Positions 1 through 8,778 of a stretch of DNA of 24,554 nt are shown piece by piece (within the stretch, counting starts at the first letter, position 1; each line of letters opens with the position of its first letter). The DNA is taken from positions 1-24,554 of IMG/VR virus record IMGVR_UViG_3300042562_000534; one strand, 5' to 3'. This DNA comes from a virus. The notes under the pieces are model-generated. The model saw nothing but the letters and a program-made list of their open reading frames with translations, was not told where the DNA came from and did not search any database. Made by a program: the position numbers and the translations under genes.

Positions 1-1152
1 ATATTTCCAGTCAGTTTTGTAGAAATCGTAAGAACCTCTTCTGAATCCTGAGAATCCTAAGTTCAAAGCCATTTCTTCAGAGTTTTCAAACAAACCGTAA
101 GCAACACCACCAGCAGCTCCAGAAGATAATGCAGCAAGCATATCATCAAAGTCAAGAGATGTTTCACGGTTTAAGAACAACATGTTTTCTTCAATAGCTC
201 CTTGAGTATCTAAGTTTTTCAAGATTGAATCAAACTCAGCTAAACCTGCAGCAGCAGAGAAGTTATTCAATACATTACCTCTATCTTGAACAGCAGAGAA
301 TAAACCTTGAGTACCTTTTTTACCGGCAGTTGCAGCAGCAGAACCAGCTGTAGCTAATTCACCCTCAACAACAGACATTTCAAGATAATCTTCAAAACGT
401 AATCTTGTTTCAGACTCAGCTTTCAAATACCAGTAGAATCCACCGGCGCCGTCTTCAGTAGCAATTTCTACCCATCCTACTTGTGCAGTATCAGAACCAT
501 TAACAACATACTTGTTACGGATAATGATTGGAGAGTTAGAATATTGAGTGAAAGAAGGAGTAATGCTAGTATAGTTATCATTAGCTAAGGTAGATCCTTT
601 TGCATATTCAGAACCATAAACAAAGATTTTTAAGCTATCCATCCCATCAGTAAATCCAGCAGCAGCCAAAGTAGCAGCGGTATAAGGAGCAACAGTTAAT
701 GCACCTGTAGTAACATCACTAGCGGTAACAATAGCTTTTACTTCTAATCCTGTAGCAGGATTCATAATAACGATAGTTTGGTGGATTGAAATAACGTTTT
801 GTACAAAATCAGCAGGATCCGCAGGAGTTAAATCTACTGGGATAAGCAAAGTATTTGCAGCAGCACTAACAACATCAACGCCAGTGTAAGCAACGTGTAA
901 TCTATTTTGTTCTGACCAAATAACTTGATCTGAAGACATTGGCATTTCTGCTCCTACCATACGCAAGAATCCAGAAAGAGTTCTGTTTCCGTAACGTTCT
1001 ACTTCAGCTTCGTAGATTTCAGGTAAGTATTGCTGTGCGAAAGATGAAAAATCAGGATTAGTTGGATCCGTGAAATTCAAATAGTTTGTGTTTAAAGCTT
1101 GTTGCTTCTGAGAAGGAACTATACTTCCAAACGTAGGCGTAACATTTGCCAT
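1..1152 (-). CDS. Major capsid protein, partial (C-terminus beyond window)
   Basis: The frame is open from the ATG at 1152 to the window edge, giving 384 residues without a stop. It should form the icosahedral shell (HK97-type fold expected). The translation contains a stretch around Gly-Phe-Leu-Arg-Met-Val-Gly-Ala-Glu followed by Trp-Ser-Glu-Gln-Asn-Arg-Leu-His, which I recognise as typical of crAss-like major capsid proteins, and an Ala/Gly-rich middle. Known crAss-like capsid proteins are near 500 residues, so roughly the last 100 are probably missing. It lies directly downstream of portal and an acidic scaffold-like gene, the expected head-module order. A second ATG at 1145 is less likely; the chosen start has an A/T-rich leader like its neighbours. 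Confidence 0.85.
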   Translation of the reverse strand, partial: MANVTPTFGSIVPSQKQQALNTNYLNFTDPTNPDFSSFAQQYLPEIYEAEVERYGNRTLSGFLRMVGAEMPMSSDQVIWSEQNRLHVAYTGVDVVSAAANTLLIPVDLTPADPADFVQNVISIHQTIVIMNPATGLEVKAIVTASDVTTGALTVAPYTAATLAAAGFTDGMDSLKIFVYGSEYAKGSTLANDNYTSITPSFTQYSNSPIIIRNKYVVNGSDTAQVGWVEIATEDGAGGFYWYLKAESETRLRFEDYLEMSVVEGELATAGSAAATAGKKGTQGLFSAVQDRGNVLNNFSAAAGLAEFDSILKNLDTQGAIEENMLFLNRETSLDFDDMLAALSSGAAGGVAYGLFENSEEMALNLGFSGFRRGSYDFYKTDWKY

Positions 1153-1164
1153 AATTGTTTAATT

Positions 1165-2340
1165 TTAATTGTTAAATTTTTTAATTTTTAGTTTTGTAGA
1201 ATCTACGCCGTTAATTGCTTTTACTCTTAATCCGTTAACAAAAATTTCGCCAGAAGACGTTTGTCTTGGTGCTGTATTAATGTTATTAGATTTTGCAACA
1301 ACTTCCTTAATAGCATCGGCTTTCCCTTGCTCATAGAAATGACTTGCAATAGTATCTATATTCTCAGCGCCATACATAGCTTTGTGATACCCTTTCAAAT
1401 CTGTAACTTCACCCTTATCGTTTAAGAACTTCTTAACTAGGTTTGTAATGTTTGATTGTTTATCGGCTACAACTTCTGCATTCTGTACGCCATATCTAAA
1501 ATTCTTTTCTCCTATCTTGAAATCAAAACCTTTGAAATCTTGAGAGAAAAACCCTTTAGTATCGTCTTTAAACTTAGAGTGTTGTGTTTCTACGTATGTT
1601 TGTTCTTCATTATATCGGTTAAAAAAGTCTGTAGCTTTTTGTTGTTCTTTGGTAACTCCAGGTCTCAACTTGATTTCCTCGTAATATTTACCTTTAAGAT
1701 CTTCTAAAAAGTTTTTAGCTTTTGCAACTTCTTCTTTGAACGCGAGTTTCTTTTTTCTGATGTCTCGCTCATCATCTTCGTCTTCGTCATAACTAAATTC
1801 ATCTTCCATTAAGAAATCAATCTCTTCTGAATCTAAATGCGGCCTTGACTTTCTATAATATTCTTTTATTAACTTTTCATTACTAACAGAAGAGTAGTCG
1901 GCATTTAATCTAACATAATCTTCAACCGTTCCACCGGTCTCTTCCATAAAAGAAACTAATTTCTCGATGTTTTCTGGTAATGGTTTACCCGTTATCTCAG
2001 CTTTTTCAATAGCTCTATTTGTTTCTTCAATTAATGTCTCAGCAACAGTATTAACTTCTTCCTGAGTTATCTCTTGAATTACAGTAACTACTTCTTCTTG
2101 ATTAACTTCGTTGGCAACTTGGATGTTGACGGCGTTTCCTTCGCCCACTTCTTGCAATCCCACTTTGGGCTCTTGATTGACCAACACGCTTTCATTTGTG
2201 CTTTGCTCTTGAACGGCATCTGTAACTATTTTAGTTGTTAAATCTACTTTTGAAACTACATTAGGTTTCTCTAACTTTTTCATAGGGGCTTTTCTTTTCT
2301 GAAGTTTAAATTCCCCTTCTTGTCTTACTTGTTCTGACAT
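1165..2340 (-). CDS. Acidic coiled-coil protein between portal and capsid; candidate scaffold
   Basis: A 391-residue protein with a Val/Glu-rich segment near residues 60-115, a run of Asp/Glu near 170-195, then a Lys/Glu-rich probably helical stretch and a more ordinary C-terminal part. No enzyme motif is visible. Its position between portal and major capsid protein, and its acidic, likely coiled-coil make-up, match what is expected of an internal scaffolding or head-morphogenesis protein, but that function is inference from context. It ends 12 bp before the capsid start, so the two are very likely co-transcribed. It could instead be a minor structural protein. The ATG at 2340 is the only good start and follows an A/T-rich leader. 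Confidence 0.75.
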   Translation of the reverse strand: MSEQVRQEGEFKLQKRKAPMKKLEKPNVVSKVDLTTKIVTDAVQEQSTNESVLVNQEPKVGLQEVGEGNAVNIQVANEVNQEEVVTVIQEITQEEVNTVAETLIEETNRAIEKAEITGKPLPENIEKLVSFMEETGGTVEDYVRLNADYSSVSNEKLIKEYYRKSRPHLDSEEIDFLMEDEFSYDEDEDDERDIRKKKLAFKEEVAKAKNFLEDLKGKYYEEIKLRPGVTKEQQKATDFFNRYNEEQTYVETQHSKFKDDTKGFFSQDFKGFDFKIGEKNFRYGVQNAEVVADKQSNITNLVKKFLNDKGEVTDLKGYHKAMYGAENIDTIASHFYEQGKADAIKEVVAKSNNINTAPRQTSSGEIFVNGLRVKAINGVDSTKLKIKKFNN

Positions 2341-2374
2341 GATATAATAATATAAAATTGGTTAATAAAATTCT

Positions 2375-4774
2375 TTACATTTCGAATCCTGATAAATCAT
2401 CATAGGATGATTCAAAATCTTTTGGCATAGAATTATTTTTTCTTTGATCTATTAATTCTGACTGTTGTGTTGCCTGAATCTTTGTTCTTTGATCTTTGCG
2501 ATCTTCTGCTTGCGTTTGTTTTTGTTGAGCAACTCCTAATTGCGCTTGAGCCAATTGCATATCATAATTAAATTGCTCAGCCATTATTTGTTTCTTAATC
2601 AATAACTCTTGTTGCATTCTTTGTATTTCAAATTGAGATTTAGATTGCAATATTTGTATTTCTGTTTGCGCTAACGCTTGTTGCTTTTGAACCTCTGCCA
2701 TTGCAGCAGCTTCAGAAGCTTGAGCGTTTGCCTGCGCTTGCGCTTGTATATTTGCTTGTTGATTTGCTTGATCTCTTTCTTGCTTCTTCTTTCTTTTATA
2801 TTTCAAAGATTGATTGGCAAGTTTAAGGTTTTTAATTTGCCTTAGATCAATTGCATCTTCTAAGTCTATACTGCCCGTCTGTAAAGACATTTGTATATTT
2901 TGTTCTAATTGTGCTTTTTCTTCATCTTCCGGCTCTAACTCTAAAAAGATACCAAAGTCATGTAAGTTTAAATTTACAATTTCTTTTAAGGTTTCTACAT
3001 TTGATATAGATATACTTTCAATAAGCGATTGTCTTGTTAATGGGAAATTTAAAGAATCATTAATTCTTAAAGACACATTCTCACATACCCTTAACGTTAA
3101 AAATAAACTAGCGTCCTTAATATGCCTTGTTGCGGTATTTGAATTCGCAGCAGCCATCTTCTGTAAGCCCACTAAAGCATCTTTATCCGGCGAACTACCG
3201 TCTCTTGCCTCATTCAATCCAGTTACATCACGAATCATTTGTAAATAATACTGATATGTAGCGATCAATGATTGTATCTTAGCGTTACCTGACGATGTTT
3301 GCAGTTCCTGAATTGGTACTTTACCTGGATTCATACCTCCATCTTGCGACTGAGATCTACCTACAATACTACCAGTTTGAAAATACATATTCAAAGCTTC
3401 CGAAGCATTATAGTTTGTTCCATTACCTAAATCAACTTCTGCTAAACCATCAACATCTACAAAAACCCCGTCTGGGACCATTCTAGATAATACTTGTTGC
3501 AGTTTTAAATGGGTCAATTGAATCATATCTGCAAACGTAGTTACACGACTCACTAATGATTCTATCTTGCCCTTATACATTCTAGGAGCACAAATAGTAT
3601 AATTCATTTCAACCTTTGTAGTATCAGCAAAAGGCCTAGTCATATTCTCTGACAATTTCCACTCTAACATTTTTTCAAATCCTAAAATCTTTGCTCCTGA
3701 ATATAATACTTCAATTGTTCTTGATACTCTTTCAAAGTTATCACTTGCAGGAGGATTAAAAGTATCAGGTTTTTCTAATGCTTTTTCTAATCCTTGCTCT
3801 GTTTGTTTTATTTTAAATACTTGATTTGAATAAGTTTTATATTCAAAATAAAGTACTTGTATTGTATTATCGTTTTGATCTTGCCCATAATAATTACGGG
3901 TATAATTAGAATCTCCAGGATATTTTTCTATTTCTTTTAGATCCGCATCGGATAAATAAGGAAATTGTTTTTTTAATTCTTCTAAACTAATAGACTTAAC
4001 TTCGCCTACATAATAAATATCTTCAAAGTTTGGATCTTCTGTATAAGAATAAACTAATGTAGCAGGATCTACCCAGTCAATTGTAATACCATTTGCTGGA
4101 TTCCAACTTGTTTTAGCAGAAGCAATACCCAGTACTGTTAAATCATAATTTAATCTTTTATTAACTAAAGCATATTTATTAGTATCTAATATCTGATTGA
4201 TTACTTCTTCTTCTGCAATCTCAATAGATTGTTTATAATCTAATTGCAAGTGTACCTCAAGTTCTTCAGTTGTTTCCGGTAATTTACTTGGATCAAGACT
4301 ATTATATAAATTAGCACCTAACTTTGATTGAATCTCATCTAATAAATCTTTTGCCATCATATCTCTCAATATACCGGCAGCATAATCTGTTTTCTGTTTA
4401 GTTGCTTCTGGATCTTGAGCATAAGCTTTAATTTCATAACTCTTATTGCTTAAACCATTAACAACAATATCTACAAACTTAGGTATAACAGGAATTGGTT
4501 TCCAATCTAAATTAAGATAAGACAAGTCTCCGTTTATAGATAATTCATCTTTATATTTCTGCACAGGCTGTTCCCCTCTAGCATAAAGCCTAAGTCTATG
4601 AAAGTTTTGCCAGTTTGACCCCCAACGATTACCGACTCCTCCGCCAACGCGATCTCCTCTGAACCATTCGTTCTCAATAGCCCTACCGACTAAAGCACCA
4701 TATTCATGACTTTGTTTTTCTTCATCAGATACTACCTGGCTAGGAAAAGAACTATTACTATTTGTATAAATCAT
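2375..4774 (-). CDS. Portal protein
   Basis: A 799-residue protein, the size usual for crAss-like portals. It forms the dodecameric ring at the capsid vertex through which DNA is packaged and ejected. Visible marks are an aromatic/Arg-rich N-terminal region (about 45-75), and a conserved block near residues 514-550 (Ile-Arg-Asp-Val-Thr-Gly-Leu-Asn-Glu, then Asp-Gly-Ser-Ser-Pro-Asp and Ser-Asn-Thr-Ala-Thr-Arg-His) that I recognise from crAss-like portals. From about 640 to 770 it becomes Gln/Ala-rich and probably a long helical coiled coil (barrel or crown). It starts 3 bp after the terminase stop, so packaging motor and portal are translationally close. Confidence 0.9.
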   Translation of the reverse strand: MIYTNSNSSFPSQVVSDEEKQSHEYGALVGRAIENEWFRGDRVGGGVGNRWGSNWQNFHRLRLYARGEQPVQKYKDELSINGDLSYLNLDWKPIPVIPKFVDIVVNGLSNKSYEIKAYAQDPEATKQKTDYAAGILRDMMAKDLLDEIQSKLGANLYNSLDPSKLPETTEELEVHLQLDYKQSIEIAEEEVINQILDTNKYALVNKRLNYDLTVLGIASAKTSWNPANGITIDWVDPATLVYSYTEDPNFEDIYYVGEVKSISLEELKKQFPYLSDADLKEIEKYPGDSNYTRNYYGQDQNDNTIQVLYFEYKTYSNQVFKIKQTEQGLEKALEKPDTFNPPASDNFERVSRTIEVLYSGAKILGFEKMLEWKLSENMTRPFADTTKVEMNYTICAPRMYKGKIESLVSRVTTFADMIQLTHLKLQQVLSRMVPDGVFVDVDGLAEVDLGNGTNYNASEALNMYFQTGSIVGRSQSQDGGMNPGKVPIQELQTSSGNAKIQSLIATYQYYLQMIRDVTGLNEARDGSSPDKDALVGLQKMAAANSNTATRHIKDASLFLTLRVCENVSLRINDSLNFPLTRQSLIESISISNVETLKEIVNLNLHDFGIFLELEPEDEEKAQLEQNIQMSLQTGSIDLEDAIDLRQIKNLKLANQSLKYKRKKKQERDQANQQANIQAQAQANAQASEAAAMAEVQKQQALAQTEIQILQSKSQFEIQRMQQELLIKKQIMAEQFNYDMQLAQAQLGVAQQKQTQAEDRKDQRTKIQATQQSELIDQRKNNSMPKDFESSYDDLSGFEM

Positions 4775-4777
4775 CTA

Positions 4778-6997
4778 TTATATTATTTTTGAACTATGAC
4801 CATCATTATTATATCTTTTGAAGCCTAAAGAAACAACGCCTTTTTGAAAAGCACTTGTTGGTGTATACATGTGTTTATTACACGCCATTATAGCTAAGCC
4901 TGAACTAATGGAGGCATCGTGCTTTGTTCTATCATTTATATTAAATCTAGCCCAATCTTCTAATGTTTTTTGAAAATACATATCTCCATGAGAATCAGTA
5001 TTATAACCAACAAAATTTTCTATATAGGTTTCTATTGCCGCTGCGTGAGCTTGAATAATATCTTGACCGGAGTTTGGTATTCCTCCAATTTCTTTTTCAG
5101 CGGGGGATAACTTGTTCCAAACTTTATCAGGTCTATTCATTGAGAATCCCCTGTACCCTCTTCTTTTAAAATGGTATAATAGCCTTGCTTTGTTATTTTC
5201 AGCCAAAATAGGCATGCCATAAAACACGCAAGCCATTAGTATTTCTTCAAAGAAAATTTCTGCGGTTTGTGGTCTTGCGATATATTCAAGAAAGAAATGA
5301 TTAGGAGGCACATCTTCCATAGAGAATTTAGTTAATCCATGTAAAGCACCATTCGAACCTCTATTATCTACTGTTCCCGATATATCGTAACTATCACAAC
5401 CAAATGCCCCACAATGTTCATTGCCTGGGTATTTGTAACCATCTTTTATTATTACGCGGTTTTGGAGATGTTTAGGTGGTACCCAAGATATTAAGAATCT
5501 GCCGTCTTTATTTGGATAAAAATCCACCTTGGAATCTAGTATGCCATTTGACCATTGAAAACTGCCTCTAGTCAAAACGCCGGTATTTCTTAAATCATCA
5601 TTGTAATCAATCTGTTCGTATATCTTAGTAAGATTGAATAATGATTGTTTTGTTTCGTCTCTAAATGCGTGTTGCTCTGTTCTTGGAAATTGTCTGTAAT
5701 ATTCATTTAATCCATCTGAATCAGACTTTAAACCGTCTACTTCATTTTGCCAATGCTCAATAACTCCGCAATCTATTTCATTTCCGTCAACTCCTTTGAT
5801 TGGTTTTTCTGGAGTATCGAACACAGGTAAGCCATAAGTATCAATGAATCCCTCGAACGACCATTCCATAGGTATGAACAAACTATATAATCCTGAGCTA
5901 GTCTGTCCGTTGCGGTTCCTTTTTTCAACGTCTGAGTCATAATAAAGTTTTTTATAATTAGATCCTCCTTTGTCTAATGCGTTTGAGGTTGACCCCATCA
6001 TGCATTTACCTACAATCTTACTACCTAATCTTAAACAAGTTTTAGTAACCCTCCAGTTATTAAGGATATTATCAGGTTTCAACCATTTAGCGGCCTCATC
6101 CTGAACTAATATTTTTAATTTTTCACCATCATAACTATTGTCTCCGGTATTTTTCCAGTCAATAGTTGTATCTAATCCTGCTAATTCATCCGCAGACTCG
6201 CTATTATCTAACTTCCTTCTTGTAAACTTTGAAGCAGGTACTCGATACGCAAGTTCTGTTTTAGGTCTATCCATACCATCTTGGATAGGTTTAAAAAAGA
6301 AAGGATAATTAAGTGATATAGGTACAACCTTATCTGTAAACATTGTCTTAGCATCAGACCCAGTCTTTGATAATATACCAAACCGGGAGTCACTAGACAT
6401 CGTGGCTATATTAACCAATTCGGCAGAAGACATAAATGAAAATCCGGAACGTCTATTCTTTAAATAACACATTCCATAACATCTATTATCTGCTTTGCAA
6501 GCTTCCCAAAATATAAAGAATAATCTATTAGACTCTCTAAAATCTGGCGCACCCACGTCAATCTTACTCCACTGTAGGTACATATAATGTGTACCAGTTA
6601 TGTATGTTGGTGAACCATTGCTATAAAATGAAAAACCTTCATCTCTATATTTGAACTCGTTGTCTATATAATCGTAATGCTTCTCTTTAAATGTATCTGG
6701 ATATTTATTCCAATCAAATACATTCTTTATTTTTTCTAACTCTTTAGGAACCTCTAATTGCTTCCAGTATTGTTGTTCTTTTTTATCAGATCTTTTATAT
6801 GAATTTTCTAGTAATGGTAATGCTATTTTTAGATTTTGGATTTCAATAATTTCACCAATCTTTCCAGTCTTACTAATAACAACCACATCATGGTCTTTAT
6901 TATATCCATATTTCCAATTGTTATAACGATTTGTTTTCTTTATGATACCAGGTTTTATGTGATCTGGCAGCACTTTGTAAAGCGTTTGTTCGTACAT
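4778..6997 (-). CDS. terL: Terminase large subunit (packaging ATPase and nuclease)
   Basis: A 739-residue protein that should power DNA translocation into the prohead and cut the concatemer. The N-terminal ATPase has a deviant Walker A at about 180-188 (Lys-Asn-Arg-Arg-Ser-Gly-Phe-Ser-Phe) and a Walker B at about 295-301 ending Gln-Asp-Glu. The coupling motif is probably Met-Gly-Ser-Thr-Ser near 334. The RNase H-like nuclease has Asp535 in Gly-Cys-Asp-Ser-Tyr-Asp, Glu600 in Leu-Ala-Glu-Asn-Asn and Asp694 in His-Asp-Ala-Ser, a plausible metal triad. Its start overlaps the upstream stop in TAATG, which implies coupled translation. Portal follows at once, as is usual in this module. Confidence 0.9.
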   Translation of the reverse strand: MYEQTLYKVLPDHIKPGIIKKTNRYNNWKYGYNKDHDVVVISKTGKIGEIIEIQNLKIALPLLENSYKRSDKKEQQYWKQLEVPKELEKIKNVFDWNKYPDTFKEKHYDYIDNEFKYRDEGFSFYSNGSPTYITGTHYMYLQWSKIDVGAPDFRESNRLFFIFWEACKADNRCYGMCYLKNRRSGFSFMSSAELVNIATMSSDSRFGILSKTGSDAKTMFTDKVVPISLNYPFFFKPIQDGMDRPKTELAYRVPASKFTRRKLDNSESADELAGLDTTIDWKNTGDNSYDGEKLKILVQDEAAKWLKPDNILNNWRVTKTCLRLGSKIVGKCMMGSTSNALDKGGSNYKKLYYDSDVEKRNRNGQTSSGLYSLFIPMEWSFEGFIDTYGLPVFDTPEKPIKGVDGNEIDCGVIEHWQNEVDGLKSDSDGLNEYYRQFPRTEQHAFRDETKQSLFNLTKIYEQIDYNDDLRNTGVLTRGSFQWSNGILDSKVDFYPNKDGRFLISWVPPKHLQNRVIIKDGYKYPGNEHCGAFGCDSYDISGTVDNRGSNGALHGLTKFSMEDVPPNHFFLEYIARPQTAEIFFEEILMACVFYGMPILAENNKARLLYHFKRRGYRGFSMNRPDKVWNKLSPAEKEIGGIPNSGQDIIQAHAAAIETYIENFVGYNTDSHGDMYFQKTLEDWARFNINDRTKHDASISSGLAIMACNKHMYTPTSAFQKGVVSLGFKRYNNDGHSSKII

Positions 6998-7272
6998 TAT
7001 CTAGATCTCCCTTCTGCAAATCCTTTAAATACTTTGGTATTAGGATCTTTTTCGCTTTCTTCCAACATTCTTTCTTCTTCTTCTATTCTATTAAGAATTT
7101 CAAAAGCATCAAAGATCGCTAGCTTTTTAGTTGCGGCGGCATTCTTTAATTTGTCCGCACTCAAATCATCATCTCCATTATTTAATATTGCTTCTTCAGC
7201 AACTTTAATTAACTCAAGGACCGCTTTGTGCCCAGCTTGGACTATACTCCTCTTCGTTTCCTTTATATCCAT
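6997..7272 (-). CDS. Small helical protein before terL; possible small terminase
   Basis: About 91 residues from the ATG at 7272; an alternative ATG at 7290 adds six hydrophobic residues. The sequence looks almost entirely helical, with an Ala/Lys-rich middle and a strongly acidic stretch near residues 60-75. Its stop overlaps the terL start by one base (TAATG), and its 5' end overlaps the previous gene by about 59 bp in another frame. A short helical protein immediately before terL is a classic position for the small terminase subunit that recognises DNA for packaging. I see no clear helix-turn-helix, so that role is only a positional guess. Confidence 0.65.
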   Translation of the reverse strand: MDIKETKRSIVQAGHKAVLELIKVAEEAILNNGDDDLSADKLKNAAATKKLAIFDAFEILNRIEEEERMLEESEKDPNTKVFKGFAEGRSR

Positions 7273-7822
7273 ACTTAATAACAATATCATTAGATTTCAT
7301 ACAATATAATCTCTGGTTATCTATAATGAATTCATATTCTCCAAAAGGAGTATAACCCACTAAGTCTCCAGGATTGATTTCTAGCTCTTTTAAAGAGTCA
7401 TTACCATATTTTAATATACCAATAAGTCTACGCTCTTTATCAAGCTTTAAATGGTCTATATTTTTTAATGGTTTAACAAAACACCTATCCCCAAATGATT
7501 TCCATTGTGTATCTGTTTTGTACAGGTAGATTTGGTCTGAATTGCAAAAGTACAAGTCTTCTTTAAAGTACGATCTACTATTTTTTTGTTTACCCTTCAT
7601 ATCATAAAATCGTCTAAAGACATTATGATGTATGACTACGGTATCCCCTACTTTTATATCTGTTTTATACGCTAATGGTATTGAAACCACTTCTGCCATA
7701 TTATTAACAGATTTAAAACTTTCTATCTTAGTATTGAGTATTAATTCTTTGCCTTCAACCTCAATACTATTTTCATATCTATTCCCTATAGGTTTAACTA
7801 TGAAGTCAAAAACGCCGGTCAC
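7214..7822 (-). CDS. Tandem GroES-like (co-chaperonin-like) protein
   Basis: This 202-residue protein reads as two successive GroES-like units. Each begins with the GroES signature of a short strand ending Val-Lys-Pro (Phe-Ile-Val-Lys-Pro-Ile at 7-12; Cys-Phe-Val-Lys-Pro-Leu at 114-119). Each later has Gly-Asp-X-Val (Lys-Val-Gly-Asp-Thr-Val at 57-62; Pro-Gly-Asp-Leu-Val at 151-155) and closes with a strand followed by Asp-Ile or Gln-Ile (about 94-101 and 172-182). Canonical GroES is about 95 residues; a duplicated version is known in plastid Cpn20. Co-chaperonin activity is inference; the fold call is moderately strong. It sits in the head module, far from the groEL-groES pair at 13530-15331, and could serve capsid or portal folding or simply be structural. 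Confidence 0.7.
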   Translation of the reverse strand: MTGVFDFIVKPIGNRYENSIEVEGKELILNTKIESFKSVNNMAEVVSIPLAYKTDIKVGDTVVIHHNVFRRFYDMKGKQKNSRSYFKEDLYFCNSDQIYLYKTDTQWKSFGDRCFVKPLKNIDHLKLDKERRLIGILKYGNDSLKELEINPGDLVGYTPFGEYEFIIDNQRLYCMKSNDIVIKYGYKGNEEEYSPSWAQSGP

Positions 7823-7823
7823 T

Positions 7824-8051
7824 TTAATATTCTAAATCGTATTCGACCGCAATGCTCATGTTTGAATTGAACTTCTTCCACGGCATTACTTCGTCATCTT
7901 TTTTAATAAATATATTATATGAACTGTCTTCTTCTTCTAATAATATATGTGAGATTTCATGTCCTCCATAAACATTTTGTCCTACAGAATAATGCATAGC
8001 GTTATCCTTATAGTCCGAACCAATGCTTATCTTACGAATAACCGAACTCAT
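7824..8051 (-). CDS. Small conserved phage protein of unknown function
   Basis: A 75-residue protein with an N-terminal segment (Ile-Gly-Ser-Asp-Tyr-Lys-Asp-Asn-Ala-Met-His-Tyr) and a following Val-Gly-Gln region that I recognise from small proteins near head genes in crAss-like and marine phages. It appears beta-rich with no catalytic motif or membrane segment. Its ATG overlaps the upstream stop in TAATG, and one base separates it from the tandem-GroES gene, so it belongs to the same tight transcription unit. The function is unknown. Confidence 0.75.
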   Translation of the reverse strand: MSSVIRKISIGSDYKDNAMHYSVGQNVYGGHEISHILLEEEDSSYNIFIKKDDEVMPWKKFNSNMSIAVEYDLEY

Positions 8052-8299
8052 TACTTTGTTTCTGGTTTTTCAATTTCAGCATACGAGCCATCTTCTAAAT
8101 TAATATTGATTGCTCCATATTCTGATTCTAACTCAGATTTAAACTCTTCAATTAATTGGTTCAAATCCGCTAATTGATGTAGGAATCCATGTTTTTGAGA
8201 CTCTAATACTCCGATGTTTGATAGGATTGCCGATAAATCTTTTTGTTGAGTAACTACCTTGTTTAACTGTTCCTGTGTAATTTGTTTTACTACTTCCAT
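8051..8299 (-). CDS. Small coiled-coil phage protein
   Basis: An 82-residue protein. Residues 1-62 are strongly predicted by eye as a long amphipathic helix rich in Gln, Leu and Glu, followed by a short segment ending Asn-Ile-Asn-Leu-Glu-Asp-Gly-Ser-Tyr. Similar small helical proteins are common among marine and crAss-like phage head genes; the role is unknown. It is the first gene after the tRNA-like gap and overlaps the next gene by one base (TAATG). The ATG at 8299 follows an A/T-rich leader. Confidence 0.7.
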   Translation of the reverse strand: MEVVKQITQEQLNKVVTQQKDLSAILSNIGVLESQKHGFLHQLADLNQLIEEFKSELESEYGAININLEDGSYAEIEKPETK

Positions 8300-8326
8300 T
8301 TTTATTTAATTTGATTGTTAATTAGT

Positions 8327-8397
8327 AGCAACGTATCAGAGTCGAACTGATTTAAGCGGGCTTATGAGACCCGTGAGATACCTTACCTCCCACCTGC
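8327..8397 (-). tRNA. tRNA-like gene, anticodon CAU (Met), weak acceptor stem
   Basis: On the minus strand there is a convincing anticodon arm, CGGGT / loop CTCATAA / GCCCG (4 pairs plus a G-T pair) with T33, anticodon CAT and A37. The T arm ATCAG / TTCGACT / CTGAT is perfect, and a D arm GAGG...TCTC encloses a GG-containing loop. No CCA is encoded. The acceptor stem is poor: GCA pairs with TGC and one G-T pair follows, but the lower three positions do not pair. In an alternative register the outer five bases TAGCA/TGCTA (8395-8399 with 8326-8330) pair perfectly. It may be a decayed or unusual tRNA-Met/Ile-type gene. It fills most of the gap between two genes. Confidence 0.6.
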
Positions 8398-8411
8398 TAT
8401 TTACGTATTTA

Positions 8412-8421
8412 ATTACGTAAT
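8412..8421. promoter_or_regulatory. Perfect palindrome ATTACGTAAT upstream of the tRNA-like gene
   Basis: The 10-bp perfect palindrome ATTACGTAAT overlaps the stop codon of the 121-residue gene and lies just upstream of the tRNA-like gene, with a second TACGTA at 8402-8407. The same core recurs at 15368-15377, as a variant at 12099-12106, and as GCGTAAT at 20811-20817, in each case in a leader before a leftward gene. It could be part of a late promoter or an operator; no direct evidence decides. Confidence 0.35.
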
Positions 8422-8778
8422 TATATTGTTATTTATCATAAAACTCTCTGGTATATATCCTTCAGCATCTTGAGCATATCCCATAAAACTATGTTTACAA
8501 TCTACCAGGAATATTTCGCTTTCAAAAACAATCTCTTGCTCACACATTACATCATAAGCATATCCATCATAATAAATAGGTTCTGTGATTATATTACCTT
8601 CTTCATCATAAGTACCTGGCACTTCAACTATTTTACCAATCTCAACAACTGCTTGAACGCCTTGTCCATAAGATAATGAAGTAACATTATTAAATGTTGT
8701 TTCCACATAAACTCCTTTAGCTAATAAATCAGCTATTGCAGTTTCTTTGTTTGTGTAATTTAATTTATATATATTCAT
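8413..8778 (-). CDS. Small protein downstream of the tail adhesin, conserved phage type
   Basis: A 121-residue protein starting at the ATG at 8778, which overlaps the stop of the large tail gene in TAATG; an in-frame ATG at 8802 would overlap that gene further and is less likely. It contains Pro-Gly-Thr-Tyr-Asp-Glu-Glu-Gly-Asn and a Tyr-Asp-Gly-Tyr-Ala-Tyr-Asp-Val block, a pattern I associate with small phage proteins that follow tail-fibre genes. No catalytic motif or membrane segment is visible. A role as fibre partner or assembly factor is inferred only from position. Confidence 0.75.
   Translation of the reverse strand: MNIYKLNYTNKETAIADLLAKGVYVETTFNNVTSLSYGQGVQAVVEIGKIVEVPGTYDEEGNIITEPIYYDGYAYDVMCEQEIVFESEIFLVDCKHSFMGYAQDAEGYIPESFMINNNIIT

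Noticed and set aside
2814-3248. A 144-codon plus-strand open frame inside portal
   Set aside because: It is antisense to a confident portal gene, with composition typical of a shadow frame and no support from leader or neighbours.
6208-6393. A 61-codon minus-strand frame inside terL
   Set aside because: It lies wholly within terminase in another frame, with no separate start context.
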